Positions 52,500 to 61,600 of a stretch of DNA of 64,000 bases are shown piece by piece (the first letter of the stretch is position 1; each line of letters starts with the position of its first letter). The notes below the pieces were generated by a model, which saw only the letters and a list, made by a program, of their open reading frames with translations, was not told where the DNA came from and did not search any database. Position numbers and translations under genes: made by a program. Source of the stretch: JANMCE01 sp963791625. Lineage in GTDB: Bacteria > Actinomycetota > Acidimicrobiia > Acidimicrobiales > Ilumatobacteraceae. Where the stretch lies: assembly GCA_963791625.1 (NCBI GenBank), contig CAWBTA010000006.1, forward strand, positions 744,001 through 808,000. The letters are read 5' to 3'.

Positions 52500-53348
52500 T
52501 TAGTTGTGGTGCAACACAGACTCGACTTGGGCGCGGGTGGGGAGTGATGGTTCGGCACCTTGGATGCGCACCGCCCACGAACCGGCGGCCGACCCGAATC
52601 GGGCGGCGCTGATGACGTCGTGGCCCTCGGCGATCGCAACCGCGAAGGCCGCGGTGAACGCATCACCGGCACCGGTCGGGTCAACAACGGTGGCGGGAAA
52701 CACAGGCACGACCACGTCGCCGACGAGCGTGCCGTCGGCCCCTTGGGTGATGATGACGGTGTCACTTGGTGTCAGATGTAGTGCTGCGGCCTCACCGCGA
52801 TTGGCGACCACGTACGACGCGTACGGGAGCACGAGCAAGCTGTCGGCGTGTACGGGCGCGGGGCTGAACACGACATTTCCGCCAGCATCTCGCACGATCT
52901 GGGCGGCCCGGGCGGCGGCCTGGTGGGATACCTCACCCTGGAGGAGCAACACATCGACGCCCTCCAATACGACCCGCGCCGCGTCGGCGTAATCCTCGGT
53001 CAGCAAGCCGTTCGCGCCAGGGACGATGACGATGGTGACGTCGTTCGCGTCGGTCGTGATGAGCGCGGTTCCCGTGTGCTCGTTCGTGGTCGTCACGAAC
53101 TGGCGGTCGACGTGATTGTGATCGAGCGCGGCGGTGAGAAGGCGACCGGCATCATCGTTGCCGACGCAACCAATCATGTGGCTGGTGGCGCCGAGCCGTG
53201 CCGCGGCGATGGCCTGGTTGAAACCCTTGCCCCCGCAGAACTCGGCATAGCCCGACGCTCGTAACGTCTCATCGGATGTCGGCATGTGCGGCACCGTGAG
53301 CACAATGTCGTGATTCAGTGACCCGAAGACCGCGATGCGAACCGGCAC
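52500..53348 (-). CDS. PfkB-family sugar kinase, ribokinase-like
   Basis: The 282-aa protein has FGSLNHDIVLTVPHMPTSDE, GGKGFNQAIAAARLGATS (the PfkB signature 1 region) and DPTGAGDAFTAAFAVAIAEG (signature 2 with the catalytic Asp). It phosphorylates ribose or a similar sugar with ATP. Slightly short for RbsK (about 305 aa) but all motifs are kept. bioY lies nine bases upstream on the same strand. Confidence 0.88.
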   Translation of the reverse strand: MPVRIAVFGSLNHDIVLTVPHMPTSDETLRASGYAEFCGGKGFNQAIAAARLGATSHMIGCVGNDDAGRLLTAALDHNHVDRQFVTTTNEHTGTALITTDANDVTIVIVPGANGLLTEDYADAARVVLEGVDVLLLQGEVSHQAAARAAQIVRDAGGNVVFSPAPVHADSLLVLPYASYVVANRGEAAALHLTPSDTVIITQGADGTLVGDVVVPVFPATVVDPTGAGDAFTAAFAVAIAEGHDVISAARFGSAAGSWAVRIQGAEPSLPTRAQVESVLHHN

Positions 53349-53357
53349 GCTGGTAAG

Positions 53358-53967
53358 TCAGCCCTTCCGGGCAGCCTTCCAAGCAAGCGGCGTGAGCGCA
53401 CCCGCCAGCGCCAGCTTGAAAAGATCACCGATGATGAAGGGGGCCAAGCCGAACATGACACCGTTCTTGGCGGTGTCGTTGTAAAGCGGCACGTGAAGCT
53501 TGTGGCAAAGCCAGACCAGCCCGAACACGTAGATGATGGCCGAGCCGGCGAGCATGGCCGGAATCGATGACAGCAGGTTGCGATCCTGACGACGTTCAGC
53601 CAAATAGCCGATCAGGGCAGCGGCGAAAATGAACCCGATGAGGTACCCGCCGGATGCTCCCGACACGATCTTCCAGCCGTGCGTCTGCTTTGCGTAAAAT
53701 GGCAGCACCAGTCCGAGGGCCACATACAGCACCTGGCCGGCGGCACCTTTGCGCCATCCGAGCGCAGCGCCGGTGAGCATGACCGCGAACGTCTGGCCCG
53801 TAATGGGTACCGGCGTGAAGGGGAGCGTGATACTGATCTGCGCCGCGGCGGCCGTAAGCAGGGCGGCAGCCGACCACCAGGAGGGCGGTACGGATGCCGG
53901 ACTTGGTGCGGTCGGACGTACGCGGCAGCAAGTCAGAAAGGGTGGTTGGTGCGGCAACGGTGGCCAT
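53358..53967 (-). pseudogene. bioY: BioY biotin transporter S component, one-base frameshift
   Basis: ATG 53967 behind GGGAGC starts MATVAAPTTLSDLLPRTSDR; the frame then breaks near 53878-53882. Removing one base from GTGG gives ALLVSAAALLTAAAAQISIT, and the rest is a clear BioY (LPFTPVPITGQTFAVMLTGA, GASGGYLIGFIFAAALIGYL). BioY is the biotin-binding membrane unit of an ECF transporter. Repaired length is about 202 aa, normal. Probably a sequencing insertion or a recent mutation. Confidence 0.85.
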
Positions 53968-54048
53968 CGAAAGCTCCCAGGATCTTCGGTCGGACGAAAA
54001 GGCGAACGTAGCACGACCCCAACGTGACGCTCCCCATGCCGGCAGCCG

Positions 54049-55815
54049 TCAGCTGGCTGCTGCGATCGCCAAGAAGGCGTTGGCGTGGCGCTGAGCACCC
54101 GCGCCCGAGAGCGGGCTGGGCAGCTCTACCACCATGTGTGTGGCGCCGGGAATGGTGGCGTTGATGTGTTGGGTGGCGGTGCCTCCGCAGTACCCGAGAC
54201 AGGGCGCATCATCGATCCCGATCACCGAGACTGCGGCGTACATGGTGATCAGATCGGGATGAGCGACCGAGGACCGCGAGTCGTCCACGTAGTCGCCGAC
54301 GGTGTGCCACCACACGCCCGTCACGGGTTTAATGAGGTTGATGAAGGCAAGCGTGGCCTGGGTCTCGGGCTCTGATACCGGGCGGGTGCCGGAGTAGTTG
54401 TTGCTGCGGGCGATGGGTTGCCAGTTGGTCGGCCAGTTGCGATTGAGATCGACCTCGTTCGCGTTCTTCCGGGTGTTCAACGCCATGCCGTCGGGGTTGA
54501 CCGAATCGATCAGCCACATCTCGATCCCGGCCGGCACGGTGGCCTGCTTGAGGTCGGCCACAATGGCCAACCCCGACTGTTCGTCACCGTGAATGACGCC
54601 GACGCCCAGCACGGGTCTGCCGTCACCGGTTCCGTAGGACCGGGCGACGATCGGTCGCCCCTGCACGCTTTGGCCGAGCAAGAGTTCGTTCGTGCGACCC
54701 GTAAAACGCGGCGTGATCGTGGCGGGAAGGGCTTGATCGCTTCCGAGCGCGTCGGCCAAGACGTGGGTGCCGACGCTGGGGCGCAGGCAGACATTGCCGC
54801 TGCTGTCGGCCCTCGCGACGATTGCGGTGGCGACGTTCTTCAGCTCCGACCACGACAGCGCGGAGGTGATCGGCTCCGGCTCGTTGCAGGGCCACAGGTT
54901 CATGAAGCCCGGGCCGAGCGGGCGGACCGCAGTGACGTTCAGCAGCACCGTGCGGGCGGAGCCGACCGGCAGCGTAACGGTGCCACCTGCACCCACCCAC
55001 GAAGCGGTGTCACGAGTATCGAGCACTCGTGTCGGGGGGATTGCCGACATCGTGTTCGACCCGGCGGCGGCAACCTCGTCGATAACCACGTCAGCGGCGA
55101 CCGAGGTGGTGATACACAAGGGCGCGGCGGCCGACATCACAACGAGGTTGGTGACCGTTTGTCCGGCTCGGAAATTCACGTTGGATGTGATGACGGCTTG
55201 CGTGCAGGGGTGGACCGTGGCGAATCCGTTGCCGGCTGGTCGGGTCACGATCACGGTGAGGCCAACCACGTTTCCGCCGCTGGTTGGAATCGGCCGGGTC
55301 AGGGGGCGTGACACGGTGTCGCGAGAATCGATCAGTCTGGTCGGGTTGTGGGCGGCCAACGCGGTGCCGCCCGTGGCGGACCACCAACCGGTGAGATCGA
55401 CAATGACATCCGTCTTTGTATCAGCGGTGACGCACAACCCGCTGCCATCCAACGGGGTCTGCGGTGACGCGTTGGCAATATCGATGCCGGGTTGAAAGTT
55501 CACCGTCGAGGTCGTGATGTTCGTCTGGCTGCACGGATGCACCGTGGCAAATCCGTTGCCACTCGCCCGCGTGATGGTGAGGTTGACCGCCACACCAACG
55601 GCGCCCGATGGCACCGTCAGCGGGACCTGGCGCGCCACGTTGGCGGTCAGCGGCGTGTTCCCGCGGGTATCGAGCAACCGGGTAGGCGAGACGCCCACGA
55701 ACTTCGCCCCGTCCGCCAAGGCAGAAGCCGCACCGTTGGGGCCTGTCAGCAGGCTGCTTCCGGCGAGGATGAGGCCAAATGAGGTCCCCAGGACGCCCTT
55801 TCGCAACTTCGTCAT
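54049..55815 (-). CDS. Secreted M14 metallocarboxypeptidase with three surface repeats
   Basis: The 588-aa protein has a signal peptide (GVLGTSFGLILAGSSLLTG), three RLLDTR/RLIDSR/RVLDTR repeats of the same type as the transglycosylase-like pair, then an M14 domain: HGDEQSG (zinc His and Glu), NPDGMALNTRKNANEVDLNR (substrate-binding Asn-Arg), WWHTVG (third zinc His) and VVELPS (catalytic Glu). Among M14 members it resembles murein-peptide amidases such as MpaA, so it may trim cell-wall peptides. Start ATG 55815 is chosen because the upstream extension has no signal-like features. Confidence 0.83.
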   Translation of the reverse strand: MTKLRKGVLGTSFGLILAGSSLLTGPNGAASALADGAKFVGVSPTRLLDTRGNTPLTANVARQVPLTVPSGAVGVAVNLTITRASGNGFATVHPCSQTNITTSTVNFQPGIDIANASPQTPLDGSGLCVTADTKTDVIVDLTGWWSATGGTALAAHNPTRLIDSRDTVSRPLTRPIPTSGGNVVGLTVIVTRPAGNGFATVHPCTQAVITSNVNFRAGQTVTNLVVMSAAAPLCITTSVAADVVIDEVAAAGSNTMSAIPPTRVLDTRDTASWVGAGGTVTLPVGSARTVLLNVTAVRPLGPGFMNLWPCNEPEPITSALSWSELKNVATAIVARADSSGNVCLRPSVGTHVLADALGSDQALPATITPRFTGRTNELLLGQSVQGRPIVARSYGTGDGRPVLGVGVIHGDEQSGLAIVADLKQATVPAGIEMWLIDSVNPDGMALNTRKNANEVDLNRNWPTNWQPIARSNNYSGTRPVSEPETQATLAFINLIKPVTGVWWHTVGDYVDDSRSSVAHPDLITMYAAVSVIGIDDAPCLGYCGGTATQHINATIPGATHMVVELPSPLSGAGAQRHANAFLAIAAAS

Positions 55816-55884
55816 GGTCGCAGCGTAGACCGCGTCGCATACGGCCTGACCTCGGCCGAAACGAAACCGGCGGCTGGGCCTCCG

Positions 55885-55981
55885 CCCTCCAACTTGGACC
55901 CTTCTACCCCCCAACTCGGCTGTTTCGCTCGCTCCTGACGCCCTCGACCGACGAGTTGGAGGGTGACAGGTGCCGAGTTGG
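55885..55981. promoter_or_regulatory. Two interleaved 10-bp inverted repeats in a divergent promoter region
   Basis: CCCTCCAACT (55885-55894) pairs with AGTTGGAGGG (55954-55963); CCAACTCGGC (55911-55920) pairs with GCCGAGTTGG (55972-55981). The order A-B-A'-B' is interleaved, and all arms share CCAACT. It lies between the carboxypeptidase and LLM genes, so it may be a multi-site operator or an RNA switch. Confidence 0.55.
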
Positions 55982-56020
55982 ATGTTCACTCAGGAACGGG
56001 CAACGTAGGCTCGGCGGGCT

Positions 56021-56905
56021 ATGAAGATCCGATTCGCGGTGACCCCGCCGGCCGAGGCGCTGCACGAGAGTCAGTTCAACCACTACCTGGCCGCCTGCGA
56101 AACGCTGGGCTTCGACACCATCTGGCTGTCGGACATTCCGCTCGGTGGGCTCGGTGACCCGCTCATCAGTCTCGCTTACGCCGCCGCCCGCACGACGAAG
56201 CTCAAGTTGGGCATGAACGTTGTGCCTCTCGGGCGCAATCCGCTGTGGCTCGCCAAACAACTCGCTCAGCTCGATCGACTATCCGGCGGTCGTCTCTTGA
56301 TCTCGCTCGTGCCCGGACTCGGCCAGCCAACCGAGCGAGCAGCGCTCGGGCATGCGGCCGGCGACCGCGGCAAAGCGATCGATGAGGCCATTGGGCTGTT
56401 GCGCACGTGGTGGCAAGGCGACGGGGTCACCGCCGACGTCGGCCCCTATCACTACGACGAAGTCCGACTGTCGCCGGTGCCCGTGCAGGAGCCGCTGGAG
56501 ATCTGGCTCGGTGGTCTTGGCCCGCAGGCGCTTGATCGGGTAGCCCGCTTGTCCGACGGATGGCTCACGGCCGCAGCCACACCGGCCGAAGCAGCGGCCG
56601 GGCGTATGACCATCGAGAAACGTGCCGCGGAACTCGGCAGGGTCATCGACGCCGACCATTTCGGCATCAGCACGCCCTACGCCTGGTCGGAGCCACCCGC
56701 CGCCACGGTGGCCGCCCTCCGTCAGCGTCGTTCCGACGGTGACATCTCCCAGATCCTGCCGATCGGCGAGCAGTCGCTCAAGAACTTGGTGCTGGCCCAC
56801 ATCGACGGTGGCATCACCAAATTCGTCCTGCGGTCGTCGATGACCGACAACTGGCGCACCGACCTGGAGCGTCTGGCCGCTCTCGTCCTCCCGCTCCAAA
56901 CATGA
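56021..56905 (+). CDS. LLM-class flavin-dependent oxidoreductase
   Basis: The 294-aa protein shows the luciferase-like TIM barrel: CETLGFDTIWLSDIPLGGLG, TKLKLGMNVVPLGRNPLWLA, LAQLDRLSGGRLLISLVPGL and LEIWLGGLGPQALDRVARLS. Such enzymes use FMN or F420; actinobacterial members often use F420. Substrate unknown. Confidence 0.88.
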   Translation: MKIRFAVTPPAEALHESQFNHYLAACETLGFDTIWLSDIPLGGLGDPLISLAYAAARTTKLKLGMNVVPLGRNPLWLAKQLAQLDRLSGGRLLISLVPGLGQPTERAALGHAAGDRGKAIDEAIGLLRTWWQGDGVTADVGPYHYDEVRLSPVPVQEPLEIWLGGLGPQALDRVARLSDGWLTAAATPAEAAAGRMTIEKRAAELGRVIDADHFGISTPYAWSEPPAATVAALRQRRSDGDISQILPIGEQSLKNLVLAHIDGGITKFVLRSSMTDNWRTDLERLAALVLPLQT

Positions 56906-56929
56906 CCACTGCCCATTGGCTTGGCCGCC

Positions 56930-57592
56930 ATGGTTGATGCAGCGCGCAGCCGATCACTGAGGATCGCTACCGCTGTGGCGATCTCGTCGCTGGCGTTTGC
57001 AGCGTGTAGCAGCGGCCGAAGTGGGTCGGACAGCAGCATCGGGCCAACACCGCCGGCTACCCAGGTTGCGTCATCGCAGTTGGCCAGCAGCCTCGCGCCA
57101 TCGATATCGGCGACCAACGTCGCGTCGTCACTCTCGGAGTACGTACGCGGTCTTGTGTCGGTCGCGCGCATCGACCAGCGCCAAGCTGTCGAAACACTCT
57201 GCACAAACTGGAAGGTGGATCGGGGCGATAGTCAATCCGTGAACGACTATCTCACCGATCTTCTGGCGCCGCTCGACCGCGTGAATGCGGGCGACGTTGT
57301 GCCGTCGCAGGAGCAGATATCGGCGGCAATCATCGGTGCCTGCAACCGCTTTCGACAAGATCCTGCGAAGTTCGTGAACGCGATCGGCGACACGTTGCAG
57401 ATGTCGTCTAACGAACTCCGCTCACGCGTCACTGAAGCATGCACGCGCTACCGCGCCCGGCTCGCGCGGGACAAGGCTTCCGGCTACACAGGAAATCAGG
57501 ACCTCGACCCCTTCATCCGACACCTTGCGAATGAAGCTGGCGCCGACGATGTCGCGCTACGAGACGCCGTCGACGCGATCTGCCCCGAATAG
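56930..57592 (+). CDS. Putative lipoprotein, unknown function
   Basis: The 220-aa protein has a lipoprotein signal (IATAVAISSLAFAACSSG with lipobox FAAC). The mature part has a Ser/Ala-rich linker and a helical domain with three cysteines in similar contexts (VETLCTNWKVD, IIGACNRFRQD, RVTEACTRYRAR), suggesting repeats or disulfides, plus a fourth near the end (DAICPE). No family is recognised. ATG 56930 is used; a TTG nine bases earlier is possible. Confidence 0.7.
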   Translation: MVDAARSRSLRIATAVAISSLAFAACSSGRSGSDSSIGPTPPATQVASSQLASSLAPSISATNVASSLSEYVRGLVSVARIDQRQAVETLCTNWKVDRGDSQSVNDYLTDLLAPLDRVNAGDVVPSQEQISAAIIGACNRFRQDPAKFVNAIGDTLQMSSNELRSRVTEACTRYRARLARDKASGYTGNQDLDPFIRHLANEAGADDVALRDAVDAICPE

Positions 57593-57655
57593 CGCCGCTC
57601 GCGGCCCACCAACTTGGACGTTCGTTGCCGGTACAGATCGTGGCAACATGCTGGG

Positions 57656-58465
57656 ATGACTGATCGTGTTTCCTGCCTTGTTTCTGACGGTGTTGCCGAC
57701 GTCCGCCTGACCCGGGGCGAGAAGATGAACGCGCTTGACCCGGCCATGTTCGAGGCCTTGGCGGATGCGGGCGAGCGGCTCAAGACCGAGCCCGGTCTGC
57801 GGGCCGTGGTGCTCTCGGGCGAAGGGCGAGCATTTTGTGCGGGACTCGACTTCGGTTCGTTTCAGGTCATGGCCGGGGGAGAGGCGTCGGAAGACACTTT
57901 GAACGCCGGCCGAATGTCCGACAGCGGCCTGACCCACCTGGCCCAACAGATCTGCTGGGTGTGGCAGGAGATCCCGGTGCCCGTCATCGCCGCCGTGCAC
58001 GGAGCGGCCCTCGGCGGCGGTGCCCAACTCGCGCTCGGAGCCGACATTCGCATCGTGGCTCCCGACATGAAGTTCAGCATTCTCGAAATCAAGTGGGGTC
58101 TCATTCCGGACATGACCGGCACGTTTCGTTTGGCGCAGTTGGTGCGGCCCGACGTCGCCATCGAACTCGCCACCACCGGCCGGGTCCTGAATGGCATCGA
58201 GGCTGAGCAGATGGGGTTGGCCACTCGCGTGACCTCGTCGCCGCTCGACGACGCACTGGCCATGGCCCGAGATATCGCCTCGAAGAGCCCCCACGCGGTC
58301 CGCGGTGCCAAAGAACTTCTACGCGCCGCGTATTCAGGAGCCGACGCCGCCGCTCAGTTCGCTCACGAGCGCCAGGTCGTCCGTACCCTGATCGGGTCGC
58401 CGAATCAGGTCGAATCGGTCATGGCCGCCTTTGAGCAGCGCCCGGGCCACTTCACCGACGTCTAG
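57656..58465 (+). CDS. Enoyl-CoA hydratase/isomerase (crotonase) family
   Basis: The 269-aa protein has VVLSGEGRAFCAGLDFGSFQ (first oxyanion-hole region) and AVHGAALGGGAQLALGADIR (second), both typical of crotonases. The catalytic acids of classical hydratases are not clear here: the second site reads KWGLIPDMTGTFRLAQLVRP, as in some isomerases. It acts on CoA thioesters; exact reaction unknown. Confidence 0.88.
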   Translation: MTDRVSCLVSDGVADVRLTRGEKMNALDPAMFEALADAGERLKTEPGLRAVVLSGEGRAFCAGLDFGSFQVMAGGEASEDTLNAGRMSDSGLTHLAQQICWVWQEIPVPVIAAVHGAALGGGAQLALGADIRIVAPDMKFSILEIKWGLIPDMTGTFRLAQLVRPDVAIELATTGRVLNGIEAEQMGLATRVTSSPLDDALAMARDIASKSPHAVRGAKELLRAAYSGADAAAQFAHERQVVRTLIGSPNQVESVMAAFEQRPGHFTDV

Positions 58466-58489
58466 CCCGGAAACGGCTCTGTTGTGGTG

Positions 58490-58507
58490 TTTCGTCAAGA
58501 CACGAAA
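58490..58507. promoter_or_regulatory. Short inverted repeat upstream of gltB
   Basis: TTTCGT (58490-58495) and ACGAAA (58502-58507) form an inverted repeat 102 bp before gltB. It may be an operator; support is positional only. Confidence 0.3.
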
Positions 58508-58608
58508 GTAGTTCGTGCGGGATCGGAACACCGCGCTATCCTTGATTTTGCACGGGCCAACGCCGTCTCGTTGCAAAGCCGAGATTTCTGCGACTTTGGA
58601 ATAGGACG

Positions 58609-61600
58609 ATGACCATGAAGCAAACCCCGTTTAGCGCGCTGCCCGCCGCCCAGGGCCTGTACGACCCGCGCCACGAGCACGACAGCTGCGGCGTGTCCTT
58701 CGTGGCCGATGTGAAGGGTCGCAAGAGCAACGCGCTCGTGGCCACGGCACTCGGTGCGCTCTGCAACCTCGAGCATCGGGGCGCCACGGGTGCCGAAGCC
58801 AACACGGGTGACGGCGCCGGCATCCTCCTTCAGGTTCCCGATCGTTTTCTTCGTGAGATCACCGGCTTCGAGCTGCCCGCGGCCGGTCACTACGCCGTTG
58901 GTCTGGCCTTCTTGCCAGTGGATGAGGAGGAGCGGAACAAGGCCTGCTCGGCCATCGAAACTATTGCCGGTGATGAAGGTCTCGTCGTGCTTGGTTGGCG
59001 CGACGTTCCGACCGACCCCTCCACGCTTGGCAGCTCAGCGGTGGCCGTCATGCCTACCTTCAAGCAGCTGTTCATCGCCGACAGCGCTGGGGTCGGCGGC
59101 ATCGACCTGGACCGCAAGGTGTACCCGCTACGCAAGCGCGCCGAGCGGGAAGTCGACAACGTCTACTTCCCGTCTCTGTCGTGCCGCACCCTGGTCTACA
59201 AGGGCATGTTCACCACGCCGCAGCTCCAAGCGTTCTTCCCCGAACTCGGGGACGAGCGCATCGAGTCCGCACTGGCGCTCGTGCACAGTCGGTTCTCCAC
59301 CAACACGTTTCCCTCGTGGCCGCTTGCCCACCCGTATCGGCTCGTGGCGCACAACGGCGAAATCAACACCGTTCAGGGCAACCGCAACTGGATGCGGGCC
59401 CGCGAATCGATGCTGGCCTCCGACGTCTTCGGCGGTGACATCAGCCGATTGTTCCCCATTTGCAACCCGGCCGGCAGTGACACGGCCAGTTTCGATGAGG
59501 TGCTCGAACTGCTGCACCTCGGCGGTCGGAGCCTGCCCCACGCCATCATGATGATGATCCCCGAGCCGTGGGAAAACCATCCAACCATGGATCCGGCCCG
59601 CCGCGCGTTCTACCAGTACCACGCGGCGCTCATGGAGCCGTGGGACGGGCCCGCGTCCATTGCCTTTACCGACGGCACCGTCATCGGCGCCGTGCTTGAC
59701 CGCAACGGTCTTCGCCCAAGCCGCTATTGGGTCACCGATGACGACCTCGTGGTAATGGCCAGCGAGACCGGCGTGATCGACGTCGACCCGGCCAAGATCG
59801 TGCAGAAGGGCCGCCTGCAGCCCGGTCGTATGTTCCTCATCGATACCGCGCAGGGTCGCATCATCGATGACGAGGAGATCAAGTCCACACTGGCCAACGA
59901 GCACCCTTACGCCGAGTGGTTGGCCGCCGGAAGTGTGCAGCTGGCCAACTTGCCTGAGCGCGAGCACCTCGTGTTCAGTCACGACAGCGTGCTTCGCCGC
60001 CAGCAGATGTTCGGCTACACCCATGAGGAACTCAAGATCCTCATGGCGCCCATGGCCAAGACCGGTGGCGAGGCGCTCGGCTCGATGGGTACTGACACGC
60101 CTTTGGCCGTGCTGAGTGACAAGCCCCGCCTGCTGTTCGACTACTTCTCGCAGCTGTTCGCCCAGGTCACCAACCCGCCACTCGATGCCATCCGAGAAGA
60201 AGTGGTTACCGCAGTCAGTTCGTCGCTCGGGCCAGAGGGCAACCTGCTGGTGCCGACGCCAGACAGCTGTAAGCAGATCGGCCTCGCCTTCCCCATCCTC
60301 GACAACGACGAACTCGCCAAGCTCATTCATGTGAACGACGACGGCGATCAACCCGGCTTCGCGTCGGTCGTCATCTCTGGTCTCTACCGGGTGAGCGGTG
60401 GGGGACTTGCGCTCAAGCGTGCGCTCGACGCAATCCGCCACGAAGTTTCCAATGCCATCGCGGAGGGTGCCCGCATCATTGTGCTGTCCGACCGCAACGC
60501 CGATGACGCGTTCGCCCCGATTCCGTCGCTGCTGCTCACCTCGGCCGTGCACCACCATCTCATTCGGGAAAAGACCCGCACCCATGTCGGTCTTGTGATC
60601 GAGACGGGTGATGCTCGGGAGGTGCATCACATGGCGCTGCTCATTGGCTACGGCGCCGGAGCCATCAACCCGTATCTCGCCTTCGAATCCATCGAAGACA
60701 TGATCCGGGAAGACCTCAACGGCCTCGGTGGCATCGACCCGCAGAAGGCAGTGAAGAACTACATCAAGGCGTCCGGCAAGGGCGTGTTGAAGGTCATGTC
60801 CAAAATGGGCGTGTCGACGGTGGCCAGCTACACCGGCGCCCAGATTTTTGAAGCCATTGGCCTGGGCCGCGATCTGGTCGATGAGTACTTCACCGGAACC
60901 GTCAGCCGCCTTGGCGGCATCGGCCTCGAAGAGATCGCCAAGGAAACTGCGGCGCGTCACGCCGTGGCGCATCCGAGTCGACCAGAGCTTCGCCGACATC
61001 GCCAGCTCGAACTGGGCGGCGAGTACCAGTGGCGACGCGAGGGTGAGGTGCATCTCTTCAACCCCGAGACCGTCTTCAAGCTGCAGCACGCCACCCGCTC
61101 GAAGCGCTACGACATCTTCAAGCAATACACCGCGCTCGTGAACGACCAATCCACCAAGCTGGCCACGTTGCGAGGTCTCTTTGCCTTCGCCTCCGACAAG
61201 CGCGAGCCCATCTCCATTGATGAGGTCGAGTCTGTTTCCGAGATCGTGAAGCGCTTCTCCACCGGCGCCATGAGCTACGGCTCCATCTCGGCCGAAGCGC
61301 ATGAGACGATGGCCGTCGCCATGAATCAGATCGGTGGCAAGAGCAACACCGGCGAAGGCGGCGAAGACAGCGAACGACTGCATGATCCGGTGCGCCGCAG
61401 CGCTATCAAGCAGGTTGCGTCGGGCCGGTTCGGAGTCACTAGCGAGTACCTCACCAATGCAGATGACCTCCAAATCAAAATGGCTCAGGGCGCGAAACCG
61501 GGTGAGGGCGGCCAGCTCCCCGGTCACAAGGTGTACCCGTGGGTGGCCAAGACCCGTCATTCCACGCCCGGCGTTGGTCTCATCAGCCCGCCGCCGCATC

